Shown: positions 43,251 to 53,573, counted from the stretch's first letter. The stretch: 64,000 nt of DNA from Kitasatospora xanthocidica (GCF_014656195.1 NZ_BNBY01000005.1:142971-206970), one strand, 5' to 3'. Notes: generated by a model from the sequence alone, not told the origin. A program made the numbers and translations.

Positions 43251-43424
43251 GCGCGTCCGTCGGGGCAGGCTCGCCGGTGCCTCACTCGAACGGGTTCGCG
43301 GCGACGCCCCGAATACTCCCTGGAAGTGAGCCGATCGGCCGTCCCGTAACCCGGACGGCGCCGTCCGCGTTGTCCGCCGGGGTGGTTAATCTGCTCATAG
43401 ACACGACGAGCTGGGAGTACTGAC

Positions 43425-43616
43425 ATGGGTGCGCTCGCCTGGCTGATCATTCCGGTTGTCGCCGTCCTGGCCGCGGCCCTCTGGGCGGGGTGGGCCCAAC
43501 GGGCCCCGCGGGCCACCGGGGACCCGGCCTCACTCGCCGAACACCGGCGCTTCATGGCCGCGATGGAACGCACCACCGCCGGGGCCGCGGGCCCGGGCGA
43601 GCCTTCCGGCCGGTAG
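43425..43616 (+). CDS. small single-pass membrane protein
   Basis: A 63-residue protein: one N-terminal helix (MGALAWLIIPVVAVLAAALW) followed by a polar tail with LAEHRRFMAAMERT. The gene has good codon bias and a GGGAG-type site before its ATG. Similar one-helix proteins precede the PDZ protease gene in other Streptomyces as far as I recall. No function is known; it may be co-transcribed with the protease, 42 bp downstream. Confidence 0.75.
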   Translation: MGALAWLIIPVVAVLAAALWAGWAQRAPRATGDPASLAEHRRFMAAMERTTAGAAGPGEPSGR

Positions 43617-43658
43617 CCCGCCGGGCGCCCCGTCACCCGCGTCCCGTACTGTCGAGGC

Positions 43659-44771
43659 ATGCCACGCCGCTCCGCGACGATGCTCGCTGCCACCCTGCTG
43701 CTCATAGCGCTGCTCTGCGTCTCGGTGCTGATGAAGGTGCCGTACACGGAGATGAGCCCGGGGCCGACGTACAACACGCTCGGCAACCAGGGCGGCAAGC
43801 CGGTGATCAGCGTCTCGGGGCACGAGTCCTACCCGACCACCGGGCACCTCAACATGACGACCGTCCAGGTCACCGGGGCCAAGTACGAGCCCAGCCTGGT
43901 CAACGCGGTGGTCGGCTGGCTGCGCGACGACGTGCTGGTGGTGCCGCACGACAACGTCTACCCGAAGGGGCAGTCGGACGCCGAGGCCAAGAAGCAGAAC
44001 GCCGAGGAGTTCGCCTCCTCCGAGGACAGCGCCCGCACCGCGGCCCTGAAGCAGCTCGGCGTCCCGGTCGGCAGCGATCTGATCGTCAAGTCGGTCACCG
44101 CCGGAGCCCCGGCCGAGGGCAAGCTGCACGCGGGCGACCAGATCGTCGCCGTGGACGGCGCCCCGGTCGCCTCGGTGGACCAGGTGGTCGCGGCGGTCGT
44201 CAAGCACAAGCCGGGCGAGTCGGTGGTCTTCACCGTCGTGCCGCGGGTCAAGGACGCGGCCGGAAACGTCGCCGCGACGCCGGGCACCAGGACGGACGTG
44301 GCCGTCCCGACCGTCCGGGCCAAGGACCTCGACCCGAAGGCCCCGGCCGAGCGGGCCGAGCTCGCGGTGGTCGGCATCGGCACCGGGATCCGGCACACCT
44401 ACCCGTTCCAGATCGACATCGGCCTGCAGGACGTCGGCGGCCCGAGCGCCGGCCTGATGTTCTCGCTCGGCATCATCGACAAGCTGACCCCGGGCGGCGA
44501 CCTGACCGGCGGCCGGTTCGTCGCGGGCACCGGCACCATCGACGACGACGGCAAGGTCGGCCCGATCGGCGGCATATCGATGAAGCTGATCGCCGCCCGG
44601 GACGCCGGGGCCGAGTACTTCCTCACCCCGTCCTCGAACTGCGCCGAGGCCACCAAGAACATCCCGTCCGGGCTGACCCTGGTCAAGACGGACACCCTGG
44701 ACGGCGCGCTGAAGTCGCTGGAGCAGATCCGCTCCGGGCAGGCCTCCGCGCTGCCCTCCTGCGCCAAGTAG
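43659..44771 (+). CDS. membrane-anchored PDZ/Lon-like serine protease (YlbL family, S16)
   Basis: A 370-residue protein with an N-terminal membrane anchor (about 8-24), a PDZ domain (about 140-215, GSDLIVKSVTAGAPAEGKLHAG near its start) and a C-terminal Lon-type protease domain. The catalytic dyad is Ser263 in GGPSAGLMF and Lys309 in SMKLIAARDAG. It should cleave substrates at the outer face of the membrane. Same protein class lies near UPF0182 in mycobacteria (from memory), as here. Confidence 0.93.
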   Translation: MPRRSATMLAATLLLIALLCVSVLMKVPYTEMSPGPTYNTLGNQGGKPVISVSGHESYPTTGHLNMTTVQVTGAKYEPSLVNAVVGWLRDDVLVVPHDNVYPKGQSDAEAKKQNAEEFASSEDSARTAALKQLGVPVGSDLIVKSVTAGAPAEGKLHAGDQIVAVDGAPVASVDQVVAAVVKHKPGESVVFTVVPRVKDAAGNVAATPGTRTDVAVPTVRAKDLDPKAPAERAELAVVGIGTGIRHTYPFQIDIGLQDVGGPSAGLMFSLGIIDKLTPGGDLTGGRFVAGTGTIDDDGKVGPIGGISMKLIAARDAGAEYFLTPSSNCAEATKNIPSGLTLVKTDTLDGALKSLEQIRSGQASALPSCAK

Positions 44772-44809
44772 CCCTCGGCGCAAGGGCGCGCGGAGGCCCC
44801 CGAGAGGCG

Positions 44810-45382
44810 TTACGAGAAGGTCGCCAGCAGCGCTTCGGTCAGGCCGGGCACCAGGTCCGGGCCGGTCAGCACCTCGCGGGCGACGTCCTTGGAGCGCAGC
44901 CGCAGGGCGATCTCCTTCCGGCCGTCGCGCAGCACGGCGGCGGTGATCCGCACCTCCTCGCGCTTGGGGTGGTTGGCCACCCACTCGGCGAGCTGGGCGT
45001 CGCTGGCACCGCGCGGACGGGACTGCTCGGCGCCCGGGGGCAGCATCAGACGCTCGACGACCAGCGCGCAGCCGGCCACCGCGGCGGGCCAGGCGATGGT
45101 GCCGAGGAACTTGTCGAGCTCCATGCCGGCCGGCAGCTCGTCCTGCTCGACCGGGGTGAGGCCGGGCTCGTCGCTGTCGGCGAGGCCGAGCTGCTTGGCG
45201 ATCCGCGGGTCGGCCTTGCGCAGGGCGGCGCTGTCCACCAGGGCGAACAGCCGGGCCGGGAGGTCCCAGCCGAGGGTGGCGGCGTACTCGTCGATCTCCA
45301 GCGCGGCCCGGGTGAGCGGGGAGGCGGCCGGGAGTTTGGAGACGTCGTCGGGGGAGTTGTTCAGATCAGGCGCGTCGGACAT
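44810..45382 (-). CDS. PPA1309-family conserved protein
   Basis: A 190-residue actinobacterial protein of unknown function. Recognisable stretches are EIDEYAATLGWDLPARLFALVD (residues 30-51), FLGTIAWPAAVAGCALVVERLMLP and VRITAAVLRDGRKEIALRLRSKDV. No catalytic motif or membrane helix is visible. It converges with the protease gene and is divergent from the UPF0182 gene. Confidence 0.85.
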   Translation of the reverse strand: MSDAPDLNNSPDDVSKLPAASPLTRAALEIDEYAATLGWDLPARLFALVDSAALRKADPRIAKQLGLADSDEPGLTPVEQDELPAGMELDKFLGTIAWPAAVAGCALVVERLMLPPGAEQSRPRGASDAQLAEWVANHPKREEVRITAAVLRDGRKEIALRLRSKDVAREVLTGPDLVPGLTEALLATFS

Positions 45383-45605
45383 GCCTCAATCCTCACACGC
45401 CGGGCGGGGCGCGCTCGCCGGGCGGCCCGGCCGGAGGGGGGGTGGCGCGGGCCGCACCGGGGTACGGCTGGGGTACGGCCCGGGGGAGACGGCCGGGGGA
45501 GGGGCTGCGTCGTAACCGTCTGCTAACGGTGGGAACTCGGCCAAAGCCTGGTTAAGTTGCTCTGACGACCGACCGATATCCAGACGACACAGCTGAGGTG
45601 CCACC

Positions 45606-48600
45606 GTGGTATTCCAGATGCCGGAACGCTCAGGGCCGGGTTTCCGGCGAAGGGTGGGTCCGCCCTCGCGGCGGGCGCGGGTGGCCCTGCTGACCCTGGG
45701 CGTACTCGCGGTGCTGTTCCTGCTGTTCGTCATGTTCGCGGGCTTCTGGACGGACTGGCTGTGGTTCAGGTCGGTCCACTACTCCTCGGTGTTCACCACC
45801 CAGCTGTGGACGAAGATCGGGCTGTTCGCGGTGTTCGGCCTGCTGATGGCGGCGATCGTCGGCTTCAACATCTGGCTGGCGCACCGGCTGCGGCCGCCGC
45901 TGTCCGCGATGTCGGTGGAGCAGCAGAGCCTGGACCGCTACCGCGCGGGCCTGGCGCCGTTCAAGCGCTGGGCGCTGATCGGCGTCTCGCTGGTGATCGG
46001 GCTGGTGGCGGGCGCCGCGGCGTCCGGCCAGTGGCGGACCTGGCTGATGTGGACCAACTCGACGTCCTTCGGGGAGAAGGACGCCCAGTTCGGCATGGAC
46101 GTCTCCTTCTACGCCTTCGACCTGCCGTTCTACGAGTTCGTGCTCGGCTTCGCGTTCAGCGCGGTGATCGTCTCGCTGCTGACCTCGGCGCTGGTGCACT
46201 ACCTGTACGGGGGCCTGCGGCTGCAGGGGCCGGGCCGGCGGGCGAGCGCGGGGGCGCAGGGGCACCTGGCGGTGCTGCTGGGCGTCTTCGTGCTGCTGAA
46301 GGCCGTCGCCTACTGGCTGGACCGGTACGCGCTGGCGGTCAAGACCGGTTCGTACAAGGGCGTCTCGGGCTGGACGGGCCTGCGCTACGTGGACGCCAAC
46401 GCGTTCCTGCCGGCCAAGACCATCCTGTTCTTCGTCGCGATCATCTGCGCGGTGCTGTTCTTCCTGACCCCGATCCGCCGCACCTGGGCGCCGGCCCTGA
46501 TCGGGCTGGGCCTGATGGTGCTCTCGGCGGTGCTGATCGGCGGCCTGTACCCGGCCATCGTGCAGCAGTTCCAGGTCAAGCCGAACGAGCAGGCCAAGGA
46601 GACGCCGTACATCCAGAAGAACATCGACGCGACGCGGCAGGCGTACGGGATCGCCGACGCGCAGACCACGCCGTACAGCCCGCAGGGGTCGACCACCGCC
46701 GACGCGCTCAAGCCCGACGCGCAGACCATCGCTGACGTCCGGCTGCTGGACCCGAACATCGTGTCGCAGACGTTCCAGTCGCTGGAGCAGCAGCGCAACT
46801 ACTACGCCTTCCCCAGCACGCTGGACGTGGACCGCTACGGCAGTGGCGCGACCAAGCAGGACACCGTGATCGGCCTGCGCGAGCTGGACCTCAACGGCGT
46901 GCAGCGCAACTGGATCAACGACCACTTCAAGTACACCCACGGCTACGGCGCGGCCGTCGCCAAGGGCAACCAGGTCGACGACAAGGGCGGGCCGGTGTTC
47001 ACTGAGTCCGGCCTGCCGGCCACCGGCGGGCTCGGCGACTACCAGCAGCGGGTCTACTACGGCGAGAAGACGACGACGTACTCGATCGTCGGCGGCTCGA
47101 ACAAGGAGATCGACTACACCGACACCAAGACCGGTCAGAACGTGGAGTACACGTACACCGGTGACGGCGGTGTCTCGCTGGACAACCCGATCACCCGGGC
47201 CGCGTACGCGGTGCGCTTCGCCGAGCCGCAGATCCTCTACGCGGGGGCGATCACCGACGGCGCCAAGGTGATCTACAACCGGACGCCCAAGGAGCGGGTG
47301 GAGAAGGTCGCGCCGTGGCTGTCGATCGACGCCGACCCGTACCCGGTCGTGCAGAACGGCCACGTGGTGTGGGTGGTGGACGGCTACACCACCTCGGACG
47401 GCTTCCCGTTCTCCTCGAAGACCACCCTGGGCACCGCCACCAAGGACTCGCTGACCAACCAGCGCGGTGAGCTGCTGACCGTCGCCAACCAGGTCAACTA
47501 CATCCGCAACTCGGTCAAGGCCACGGTGGACGCCTACACCGGCGAGGTGAAGCTCTACCAGTGGGACGAGAAGGACCCGGTGCTGAAGACCTGGATGAAG
47601 GCCTTCCCCGGCACCGTCGAGCCGAAGGCGGACATCCCGCAGTCGCTGCTGCCGCACCTGCGCTACCCGCAGGACATGTTCAAGGTGCAGCGCGACCTGC
47701 TCGGCCAGTACCACGTGACCGACTCCAACTCCTTCTTCAACGGCAGTGACATCTGGCAGGTCCCGGTGGACCCGACCAGCGACACCAAGCAGGTCCAGCC
47801 GCCGTACTACGTGACGGTCCGGATGCCCGACGCCGCCGGCGCGAGCTTCTCGCTCACCAGCACCTTCGTGCCCAACGGCCGTCCCAACCTGGCGGCGTTC
47901 CTGGCCGTCAACGCGGACCCGGGCGACGACTACGGGAAGATCCGCCTGCTGAAGATGACCGGCGAGTCCGGCGCCCCCGGCCCCGGCCTGGTGCAGTCGA
48001 AGTTCAACTCCCGCCAGGAGGTGGCCAACCAGATCTTCGCGCTGAAGAGCGGCGGCGACACCGAGCTGGAGTACGGCAACCTGCTGACCCTGCCGGTCGG
48101 CGGCGGCCTGCTCAACGTCGAGCCGGTGTACGTGCGCGGACGCGGCGCCAAGTACCCGACGCTGCAGAAGGTCCTGGCGGTGTACGGGGACGACAACGTG
48201 GCGTTCGAGGACACCCTGGAGGCCGCGCTGAAGAAGCTGTTCGCCGGGCAGGCCCCGCCGGCCACGCCGGTGGCGCCGTCCAACCCGGGCAGCGGCACCG
48301 CCCCGACGGCCCCGACCACGCCGACCTCGCCGACCTCGCCGGTCACGCCCGCGCCCACCTCGCCGGCCACTCCGGCGCCGGGCGGGACGATCTCGCCGGA
48401 GCTGCAGAAGGCGCTCACGGACGCGGGGAAGGCCTACAACGACAGCCAGACCGCGTTCAAGAACGGCGACTGGGTGGCCTACGGCAACGCCCAGAAGGCG
48501 CTCGGCGACGCGCTGAAGGCGGCCGAGGCGGCCCGCGGCGGCAGCCCGGCGCCCGCCCCGGCCGGCACCCCGAGCCCGGGCGCCACCGGCACCGGATCGC

Positions 48601-48617
48601 CCGCTCCGCAGCCGTAG
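45606..48617 (+). CDS. UPF0182 large membrane protein
   Basis: A 1003-residue member of the UPF0182 family. Seven hydrophobic helices lie within residues 20-320 ([15 protein letters not shown] after the first is a family mark), followed by a large extracytoplasmic domain with [17 protein letters not shown] and [18 protein letters not shown], and a Pro/Thr/Ser-rich linker (about 885-930) before a short helical tail. Function is unproven. GTG start. The 223-bp divergent gap contains a GGAAC-N19-GTT sequence that does not fit SigR well. Confidence 0.93.
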   Translation: MVFQMPERSGPGFRRRVGPPSRRARVALLTLGVLAVLFLLFVMFAGFWTDWLWFRSVHYSSVFTTQLWTKIGLFAVFGLLMAAIVGFNIWLAHRLRPPLSAMSVEQQSLDRYRAGLAPFKRWALIGVSLVIGLVAGAAASGQWRTWLMWTNSTSFGEKDAQFGMDVSFYAFDLPFYEFVLGFAFSAVIVSLLTSALVHYLYGGLRLQGPGRRASAGAQGHLAVLLGVFVLLKAVAYWLDRYALAVKTGSYKGVSGWTGLRYVDANAFLPAKTILFFVAIICAVLFFLTPIRRTWAPALIGLGLMVLSAVLIGGLYPAIVQQFQVKPNEQAKETPYIQKNIDATRQAYGIADAQTTPYSPQGSTTADALKPDAQTIADVRLLDPNIVSQTFQSLEQQRNYYAFPSTLDVDRYGSGATKQDTVIGLRELDLNGVQRNWINDHFKYTHGYGAAVAKGNQVDDKGGPVFTESGLPATGGLGDYQQRVYYGEKTTTYSIVGGSNKEIDYTDTKTGQNVEYTYTGDGGVSLDNPITRAAYAVRFAEPQILYAGAITDGAKVIYNRTPKERVEKVAPWLSIDADPYPVVQNGHVVWVVDGYTTSDGFPFSSKTTLGTATKDSLTNQRGELLTVANQVNYIRNSVKATVDAYTGEVKLYQWDEKDPVLKTWMKAFPGTVEPKADIPQSLLPHLRYPQDMFKVQRDLLGQYHVTDSNSFFNGSDIWQVPVDPTSDTKQVQPPYYVTVRMPDAAGASFSLTSTFVPNGRPNLAAFLAVNADPGDDYGKIRLLKMTGESGAPGPGLVQSKFNSRQEVANQIFALKSGGDTELEYGNLLTLPVGGGLLNVEPVYVRGRGAKYPTLQKVLAVYGDDNVAFEDTLEAALKKLFAGQAPPATPVAPSNPGSGTAPTAPTTPTSPTSPVTPAPTSPATPAPGGTISPELQKALTDAGKAYNDSQTAFKNGDWVAYGNAQKALGDALKAAEAARGGSPAPAPAGTPSPGATGTGSPAPQP

Positions 48618-48681
48618 CCCGCTGAGCTGCGGCAACCGTTTTCCGTTCCACCCCGCGTTCGTGCTACTGTTCAGTCACCGA

Positions 48682-48755
48682 CGCGGGGTGGAGCAGCTCG
48701 GTAGCTCGCTGGGCTCATAACCCAGAGGTCGCAGGTTCAAATCCTGTCCCCGCTA
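48682..48755 (+). tRNA. initiator tRNA-Met (CAU), copy 1
   Basis: 74 nt without encoded CCA. Anticodon CAT sits in GGGCTCATAACCC, whose three G-C pairs at the base of the anticodon stem mark an initiator; the first base C faces U at position 72 without pairing, also an initiator feature. The T-arm carries GGTTCAAATCC. Confidence 0.97.
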
Positions 48756-48761
48756 CAAAGG

Positions 48762-48797
48762 CCAGAGGCCCGGAGGATCCTTCCTCCGGGCCTCTGG
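48762..48797 (+). terminator. terminator of tRNA-fMet copy 1
   Basis: A perfect 16-bp stem (48762-48777 with 48782-48797, beginning CCAGAGGCCC) around a TCCT loop, six bases after the tRNA. Confidence 0.9.
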
Positions 48798-48905
48798 TGT
48801 TTCCGCGGCTCCGGGCGTCTTCCGGCCTCCTCCGGCTCCCTCCGGGCGTCCGCCGTTCGGTGGTTTCGGGTCCACCCCGCATTCGTGCTACTGTTTAGTT
48901 ACCGA

Positions 48906-48979
48906 CGCGGGGTGGAGCAGCTCGGTAGCTCGCTGGGCTCATAACCCAGAGGTCGCAGGTTCAAATCCTGTCCCCGCTA
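48906..48979 (+). tRNA. initiator tRNA-Met (CAU), copy 2
   Basis: Identical in all 74 bases to the copy at 48682. The identity of flanks as well as gene indicates a recent tandem duplication or ongoing gene conversion. Confidence 0.97.
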
Positions 48980-48985
48980 CAAAGG

Positions 48986-49021
48986 CCAGAGGCCCGGAGG
49001 ATCCTTCCTCCGGGCCTCTGG
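48986..49021 (+). terminator. terminator of tRNA-fMet copy 2
   Basis: Same 16-bp stem and TCCT loop as after copy 1. Confidence 0.9.
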
Positions 49022-49032
49022 TGTTTCCGCGG

Positions 49033-49366
49033 ACGCTTCCGTACCGAAGCGGGCGGTTCCGTACCGAAGCGGTGGGAACCGCTCCGGTACTATCGACCGT
49101 CGCCAAGGAGGACGACAGCGGGGTTTGTGGGGTGGATGTGTCGGGAAATCGACAAAGCGCCGAAGCAATTTCGTCGGCTTCGGGTCGGCCCCGCTCGAAT
49201 TCGGCCGGGGCAGGTGTACGCGGGTAGCAGGTGATGCGACGATGGGACACATGGGGGACGGTGTACGGCTGCTGATCGGCCGTCGGGTCCGGCACCTCTC
49301 CTGGGAGTCCCCCCGGCCGCACGCCGGGGCACGATGCCGCGACACTCTGGGGGAGCGGGAGTCGGC
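49033..49366. other. 334-bp gene-free region before the Sel1-repeat gene
   Basis: It contains TTCCGTACCGAAGCGG twice (49037-49052 and 49057-49072), each centred on a GTAC palindrome, and then a comparatively AT-richer stretch near 49120-49200 that may hold the promoter. No gene is supported. Confidence 0.5.
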
Positions 49367-51340
49367 ATGAGGCTGATCGGCAAGTCAGGCGCCAAGTCCG
49401 CGGCGGCAGCCGAGGCTGACACCGACGCCTGGGCGGAGAGTGCCGAGACCCCCGAGGGCCGCCCCGGAGCCCTGCCCGCCCAGCGCACCAGCGGACTCTC
49501 CGAGCGCCCCGCCCCGGGCAGCGGCCCGGACAGCCTGGTCCACGTGTCCGCCCGTCAGTTCGCCGCCGCCGTCGGCCCGTACGGGGACCGGCCCGACGGG
49601 GAGCCGGGCCCCGCCGCCGCGCTCGACCCGGCCGCCCTCGACCCGACCAGCTTCGAGACCGCGCTGGCCGCCCGCGAGTCCGCCGCCCTCGAAGCCCGGC
49701 ACCGGCAGGCCGCCGACGGCGGCGACGCGGACGCCGCCGGCCGGCTGGGCACCCTGCTGCTGCGCCGCGGCGACCTGGAGGACGCCGAACCGTACCTGCG
49801 CGCCGCCGCGGCCGCCGGGCTGCGCGCCGCCGCCAACAACCTCGGCGTGCTGCTGCACCAGCAGGGCCACCGGGCCGAGGCCGGCCAGTGGTGGCGCCAG
49901 GCCGCCGTCGCGGGCAGCGCCCCGGCCGCGCACGCGCTCGGGCTGCAGCTGCGCGACCAGGGCGAGGAGGAGGCCGCCGAGTACTGGCTGCACTTCGCCG
50001 CCGACCACGGACACCCGCTCGGCGCCTACGCGCTCGGCGATCTGATGGAGCACCGCCGGGACGTACGGGCCGAACGCTGGTTCAAGGTCTCCGCCGACGC
50101 CGGGCACCGGGAGGCCGCCTACCGGCTGGCCCGGATGCGCGAGGCCGCCGGGGACAAGGAGACCGCCGAGGCCTGGTACCGCACCGCTGCCGCCCGCAGC
50201 CACGCCCGCGCCGCGCTGCGCCTGGGCGTCCTGCTGGAGGAGCGCGCCCGTACCGAGCAGTCGCTGCTGGACGAGGCCGCCCGCTGGTACCGCCAGGCCG
50301 CGCAGAACGGCGAGCCGCGCGCGGCCTGCGCGCTCGGCTTCCTGCTGCGTGACTCCGGCGAGATCGCGGCCGCCGCCGAATGGTGGCAGGAGGCCGCCGA
50401 GGCCGGCGACGGCAACGCCGCCAACGCGCTCGGCGCCCTGCACGCGAGCCGCGGCGAGGCCAAGGAGGCCGAGCGCTGGTACCGCGTCGCCCTGGACGCG
50501 GGCGACCAGAACGGCGCCTTCAACCTCGGCCTGCTCTGCGCCGGCACCGGCCGCGAGCAGCAGGCCGAGCAGTGGTACCGCCGGGCCGCGTACGCCGGGC
50601 ACCGGGAGGCCTGCAACGCGCTGGCCGTGGTGCTGCTGCAGCGCGGCGACGAGTCCGGCGCCGAGCCGTGGTTCTCCAAGGCCGCCGAGGCCGGCAGCGT
50701 CGACGGCGCCTTCAACCTCGGCGTGCTGCACGCCGGGCGCGGCGAGCAGCGCCAGGCCCAGGAGTGGTACGCGCGGGCCGCCGCCGAGGGCCACGGCGAG
50801 GCCGCGCTGCAGCTCGCGGTCGCCCAGGAGCAGCGCGGCAACCTGGCCGGGGCGCTGGAGCGCTACCGGCAGTCGGCCGCGGGCGGCTCCGCCGAGGGGG
50901 CCTTCCGGCTCGCCTCGCTGCTGGACCGGCGCGGTGACGCGGACGCCGAGGCCGAGCACTGGTACGCGCTGGCGGCCGACGCCGGGCACCGGCGGGCCCA
51001 GGTGCGGATGGGTGTCCGGGCGGCCGAGCGGGGGGCGCTGGAGATCGCCGAGAGCTGGTACCGGCGGGCCGCCGGGGCGGGCAGCCGAAGCGCCGCGTTC
51101 AACCTGGGCCTGCTGCTGGCCCGGCAGGACAGCGAGGCCGAGGCGATGCTCTGGTACACCCGGGCCGCCGACGCCGGGCACGGACGGGCCGCGCTGCGCC
51201 TGGCGCTGCTCGCGCTGCGCCGGGGCGAGCCGGTGCAGGCGGAGAACTGGTGCCGGCGGGCGATCGACTACGGGCCGGCCGAGGTCGCCGAGCGCGCCGG
51301 GCGGCTGCTGGGCGCGCTGCACGCCGAGCTGAGCGCGTAG
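49367..51340 (+). CDS. Sel1/TPR-like repeat protein
   Basis: A 657-residue protein. After a disordered head (about 1-110) it is a continuous array of roughly fourteen 35-36-residue helical hairpins of the Sel1 type, with recurring motifs such as AEQWYRRAAYAGHREACNAL and FNLGLL. Such solenoids are protein-binding scaffolds; partners are unknown. No signal peptide. ATG 49367 has GGGAG six or seven bases upstream; an earlier in-frame ATG at 49334 lacks one. It follows the tRNA cassettes and converges with the Fur-type gene. Confidence 0.92.
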   Translation: MRLIGKSGAKSAAAAEADTDAWAESAETPEGRPGALPAQRTSGLSERPAPGSGPDSLVHVSARQFAAAVGPYGDRPDGEPGPAAALDPAALDPTSFETALAARESAALEARHRQAADGGDADAAGRLGTLLLRRGDLEDAEPYLRAAAAAGLRAAANNLGVLLHQQGHRAEAGQWWRQAAVAGSAPAAHALGLQLRDQGEEEAAEYWLHFAADHGHPLGAYALGDLMEHRRDVRAERWFKVSADAGHREAAYRLARMREAAGDKETAEAWYRTAAARSHARAALRLGVLLEERARTEQSLLDEAARWYRQAAQNGEPRAACALGFLLRDSGEIAAAAEWWQEAAEAGDGNAANALGALHASRGEAKEAERWYRVALDAGDQNGAFNLGLLCAGTGREQQAEQWYRRAAYAGHREACNALAVVLLQRGDESGAEPWFSKAAEAGSVDGAFNLGVLHAGRGEQRQAQEWYARAAAEGHGEAALQLAVAQEQRGNLAGALERYRQSAAGGSAEGAFRLASLLDRRGDADAEAEHWYALAADAGHRRAQVRMGVRAAERGALEIAESWYRRAAGAGSRSAAFNLGLLLARQDSEAEAMLWYTRAADAGHGRAALRLALLALRRGEPVQAENWCRRAIDYGPAEVAERAGRLLGALHAELSA

Positions 51341-51359
51341 CGGCTCGCCGGGGAGTGCC

Positions 51360-51779
51360 CTACGCGCGGCAGTCGGGGCACAGGCCGCGGTAGGTGACCT
51401 CGGCGGTGGTGACGGCGAAGCCGAACCGCTCGGCGGCGGGCAGCGCGGCGAGCGGGTCGCCCTGCGGGTGGACGTCGCGGATCGCCCCGCAGCCGGAGCA
51501 GACCAGGTGCTGGTGGGCGCGGTGCGCGTTGGGGTCGTACCGCCGGGCGCGGCCGTCGGTGGCGACCTCCAGGACCTCGCCGAGGGCGACCAGCTCGCCC
51601 AGCGTGTTGTAGACGGTGGCCCGGCTGATCTCGGGCAGCCGGGCCACCGCCCGGGCGTGCACCTGGTCGGCGGTGAGGTGGACGTGCTCGCCGTCGAGGA
51701 CCTCGGCCACGACGCGGCGCTGCGAGGTGAGCCGCCAGCCGCGCCCGCGCAGTCTCTCCAGCAGGTCGTTCATGTCCAC
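51360..51779 (-). CDS. catR: Fur-family peroxide regulator (CatR/PerR-like)
   Basis: A 139-residue Fur-fold repressor: winged helix with RLTSQRRVVAEVL and SRATVYNTLGELV, then the dimerisation domain with HRAHQHLVCSGCGAIRDV and the C-terminal CPDC. The two CxxC pairs make the structural zinc site. It is divergent from a catalase gene, as CatR is in Streptomyces, and should release the catalase promoter when oxidised by peroxide. The start may be the GTG at 51779 or the ATG at 51773. Confidence 0.92.
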   Translation of the reverse strand: MDMNDLLERLRGRGWRLTSQRRVVAEVLDGEHVHLTADQVHARAVARLPEISRATVYNTLGELVALGEVLEVATDGRARRYDPNAHRAHQHLVCSGCGAIRDVHPQGDPLAALPAAERFGFAVTTAEVTYRGLCPDCRA

Positions 51780-51813
51780 CAGATTAAGTCAGAGTCCGGG
51801 ATTGATTCCAGTG

Positions 51814-51841
51814 TTGACTTAGACAAAGTCCAAGTTAGGAT
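51814..51841 (+). promoter_or_regulatory. catalase promoter with Fur/CatR-type operator in the spacer
   Basis: TTGACT (51814-51819), 16 bases, TAGGAT (51836-51841). The spacer is an inverted repeat, ACTTAGAC-AAA-GTCCAAGT (51817-51835), matching at seven of eight arm positions, so a bound repressor would block RNA polymerase. Confidence 0.65.
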
Positions 51842-51879
51842 CGTGTCATCACGACCGGACATCCGTGGAGGCACCCGTT

Positions 51880-53358
51880 ATGACCACGCAGGACGAGCTG
51901 CGCCCGACCCTGACCACGGAGGCGGGTGCCCCCGTCGCCGACAACCAGAACACCGAGACCGCGGGCATCGGCGGCCCCGCCCTGATCCAGGACCAGCTGC
52001 TGTTCGAGAAGCTCGCGCACTTCAACCGCGAGCGGATCCCGGAGCGCGTGGTGCACGCCCGCGGCGCCGGGGCCTACGGCACCTTCACGGTCACCGCCGA
52101 CGTGACGCCCTGGACCCGGGCGGCCTTCCTCTCCGAGATCGGCAAGGAGACCGAGGTCTTCCTGCGCTTCTCCACCGTCGCGGGCAACCTCGGCGCGGCC
52201 GACGCGGTGCGCGACCCGCGCGGCTTCGCGCTGAAGTTCTACACCGAGGAGGGCAACTACGACCTCGTCGGCAACAACACCCCGGTGTTCTTCATCAAGG
52301 ACGCCATCAAGTTCCCCGACTTCATCCACACCCAGAAGCGCGACCCGTACACCGGCTCGCAGGAGGCCGACAACGTCTGGGACTTCTGGGGCCTGTCCCC
52401 CGAGGCCACCCACCAGGTCACCTGGCTGTTCGGCGACCGCGGCATCCCCGCCTCGTACCGGCACCTCAACGGCTACGGCTCGCACACCTTCCAGTGGCAG
52501 AACGAGGCCGGCGAGCACTTCTGGGTCAAGTACCACTTCAAGACCGACCAGGGCATCCGCAACCTCACCCAGGCCGAGGCCAACGCCCTCGCCGGCGAGG
52601 ACCCGGACAGCCACCAGCGCGACCTGCGCGAGTCGATCGAGCGCGGCGAGTACCCCAGCTGGACGGTGCAGGTCCAGATCATGCCGGCGGCCGACGCGGC
52701 GAACTACCGCTTCAACCCCTTCGACCTCACCAAGGTCTGGCCGCACGCCGACTACCCGCCGGTCGAGATCGGCCGGCTGGAGCTCAACCGCAACCCCGAC
52801 AACGTCTTCGCCGAGGTCGAGCAGTCGGTCTTCTCCCCGTCGCACTTCGTGCCCGGCATCGGCCCGTCCCCGGACAAGATGCTCCAGGGCCGGCTGTTCG
52901 CCTACGCCGACGCCCACCGCTACCGGGTCGGCATCAACGCCGACCACCTGCCGGTGAACCGCCCGCACGCCACCGAGGCCCGCACCAACGGCCGCGACGG
53001 CCACCTGTACGACGGTCGCCACGGGCGGCAGAAGAACTACGAGCCGAACAGCTTCGGCGGCCCCGTGCAGACCGGCCGCCCGCTGTGGGCCGCCACCGCC
53101 GTCGACGGGAGCACCGGCACCCACGTGGCGCCCTCGCACGCCGAGGACGACGACTTCGTGCAGGCCGGCACCCTGTACCGGCTGTTCTCGGAGGACGAGA
53201 AGCAGCGGCTGATCGCCAACCTGGCCGGCTTCATCGCCAAGGTCTCCGCCGACCGCGAGGACATCGTGGAGCGGGCGATCGACAACTTCCGCAAGGCCGA
53301 CGCCGACTACGGGCAGCGGCTGGACGCGGCGGTCCGGGAACTGCGCAAGCAGCGCTGA
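51880..53358 (+). CDS. katA: monofunctional heme catalase
   Basis: A 492-residue small-subunit clade catalase. The distal His is His59 ([11 protein letters not shown]), the distal Asn Asn132 (GNNTPVFF) and the proximal heme ligand Tyr342 ([12 protein letters not shown]). NADPH-binding residues around the PVNRPHA segment are also present. It converts hydrogen peroxide to water and oxygen. ATG start with GGAGG eight bases before it; the in-frame upstream codon at 51865 is unlikely. Controlled by the divergent Fur-type gene; a strong terminator follows. Confidence 0.97.
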   Translation: MTTQDELRPTLTTEAGAPVADNQNTETAGIGGPALIQDQLLFEKLAHFNRERIPERVVHARGAGAYGTFTVTADVTPWTRAAFLSEIGKETEVFLRFSTVAGNLGAADAVRDPRGFALKFYTEEGNYDLVGNNTPVFFIKDAIKFPDFIHTQKRDPYTGSQEADNVWDFWGLSPEATHQVTWLFGDRGIPASYRHLNGYGSHTFQWQNEAGEHFWVKYHFKTDQGIRNLTQAEANALAGEDPDSHQRDLRESIERGEYPSWTVQVQIMPAADAANYRFNPFDLTKVWPHADYPPVEIGRLELNRNPDNVFAEVEQSVFSPSHFVPGIGPSPDKMLQGRLFAYADAHRYRVGINADHLPVNRPHATEARTNGRDGHLYDGRHGRQKNYEPNSFGGPVQTGRPLWAATAVDGSTGTHVAPSHAEDDDFVQAGTLYRLFSEDEKQRLIANLAGFIAKVSADREDIVERAIDNFRKADADYGQRLDAAVRELRKQR

Positions 53359-53399
53359 CGCACCCCGGAGCGGGGCCCGGTGAGGGGCCCCGACGAAAC

Positions 53400-53442
53400 G
53401 CGGGCCCCGAGTGCCGATGGAGAACCGGCACTCGGGGCCCGC
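53400..53442 (+). terminator. strong terminator after the catalase gene
   Basis: A perfect 17-bp stem, 53400-53416 with 53426-53442 (beginning GCGGGCCCCGAG), followed by GCTGTTACT. Confidence 0.9.
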
Positions 53443-53452
53443 GCTGTTACTC

Positions 53453-53573
53453 GCCCGCTCGCCTCCGGGGCGCTCGGATCCGGTGCCGACGGTCGGCGCT
53501 CCAAGACCCCTCGTTCCTCAGGGCCTCCTCGCTTCTCCCTTTCGGCACCGGCGCGCCCCTTCGGCTCGGGGCG
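53453..53573. repeat. palindromic repeat family R2, copy C
   Basis: About 121 bp matching copies A and B end to end: GCCCGCTCGCCTCCGGGG, GGATCCGGTGCCGACGG, TCTCCCTTTCGGCACCGGCG, then CCCCTTCGGCTCGGGGCG. Confidence 0.85.

Larger units (their letters stand above)
48647..48808 (+). repeat. tRNA cassette repeat, unit 1
   Basis: A 162-bp block with promoter-like sequence (GTGCTACTGTT), an initiator tRNA and a terminator. It recurs 224 bp downstream at 48871-49032 with only about three changes, all upstream of the tRNA. Confidence 0.95.
48871..49032 (+). repeat. tRNA cassette repeat, unit 2
   Basis: Second copy of the 162-bp promoter-tRNA-terminator block, offset by exactly 224 bp. Confidence 0.95.

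Noticed and set aside
45528..45556. GGAAC-N19-GTT before the UPF0182 gene as a SigR promoter
   Set aside because: The -35 ends in C instead of T and there is no other sign of SigR control; it may belong to another ECF sigma factor or be chance.
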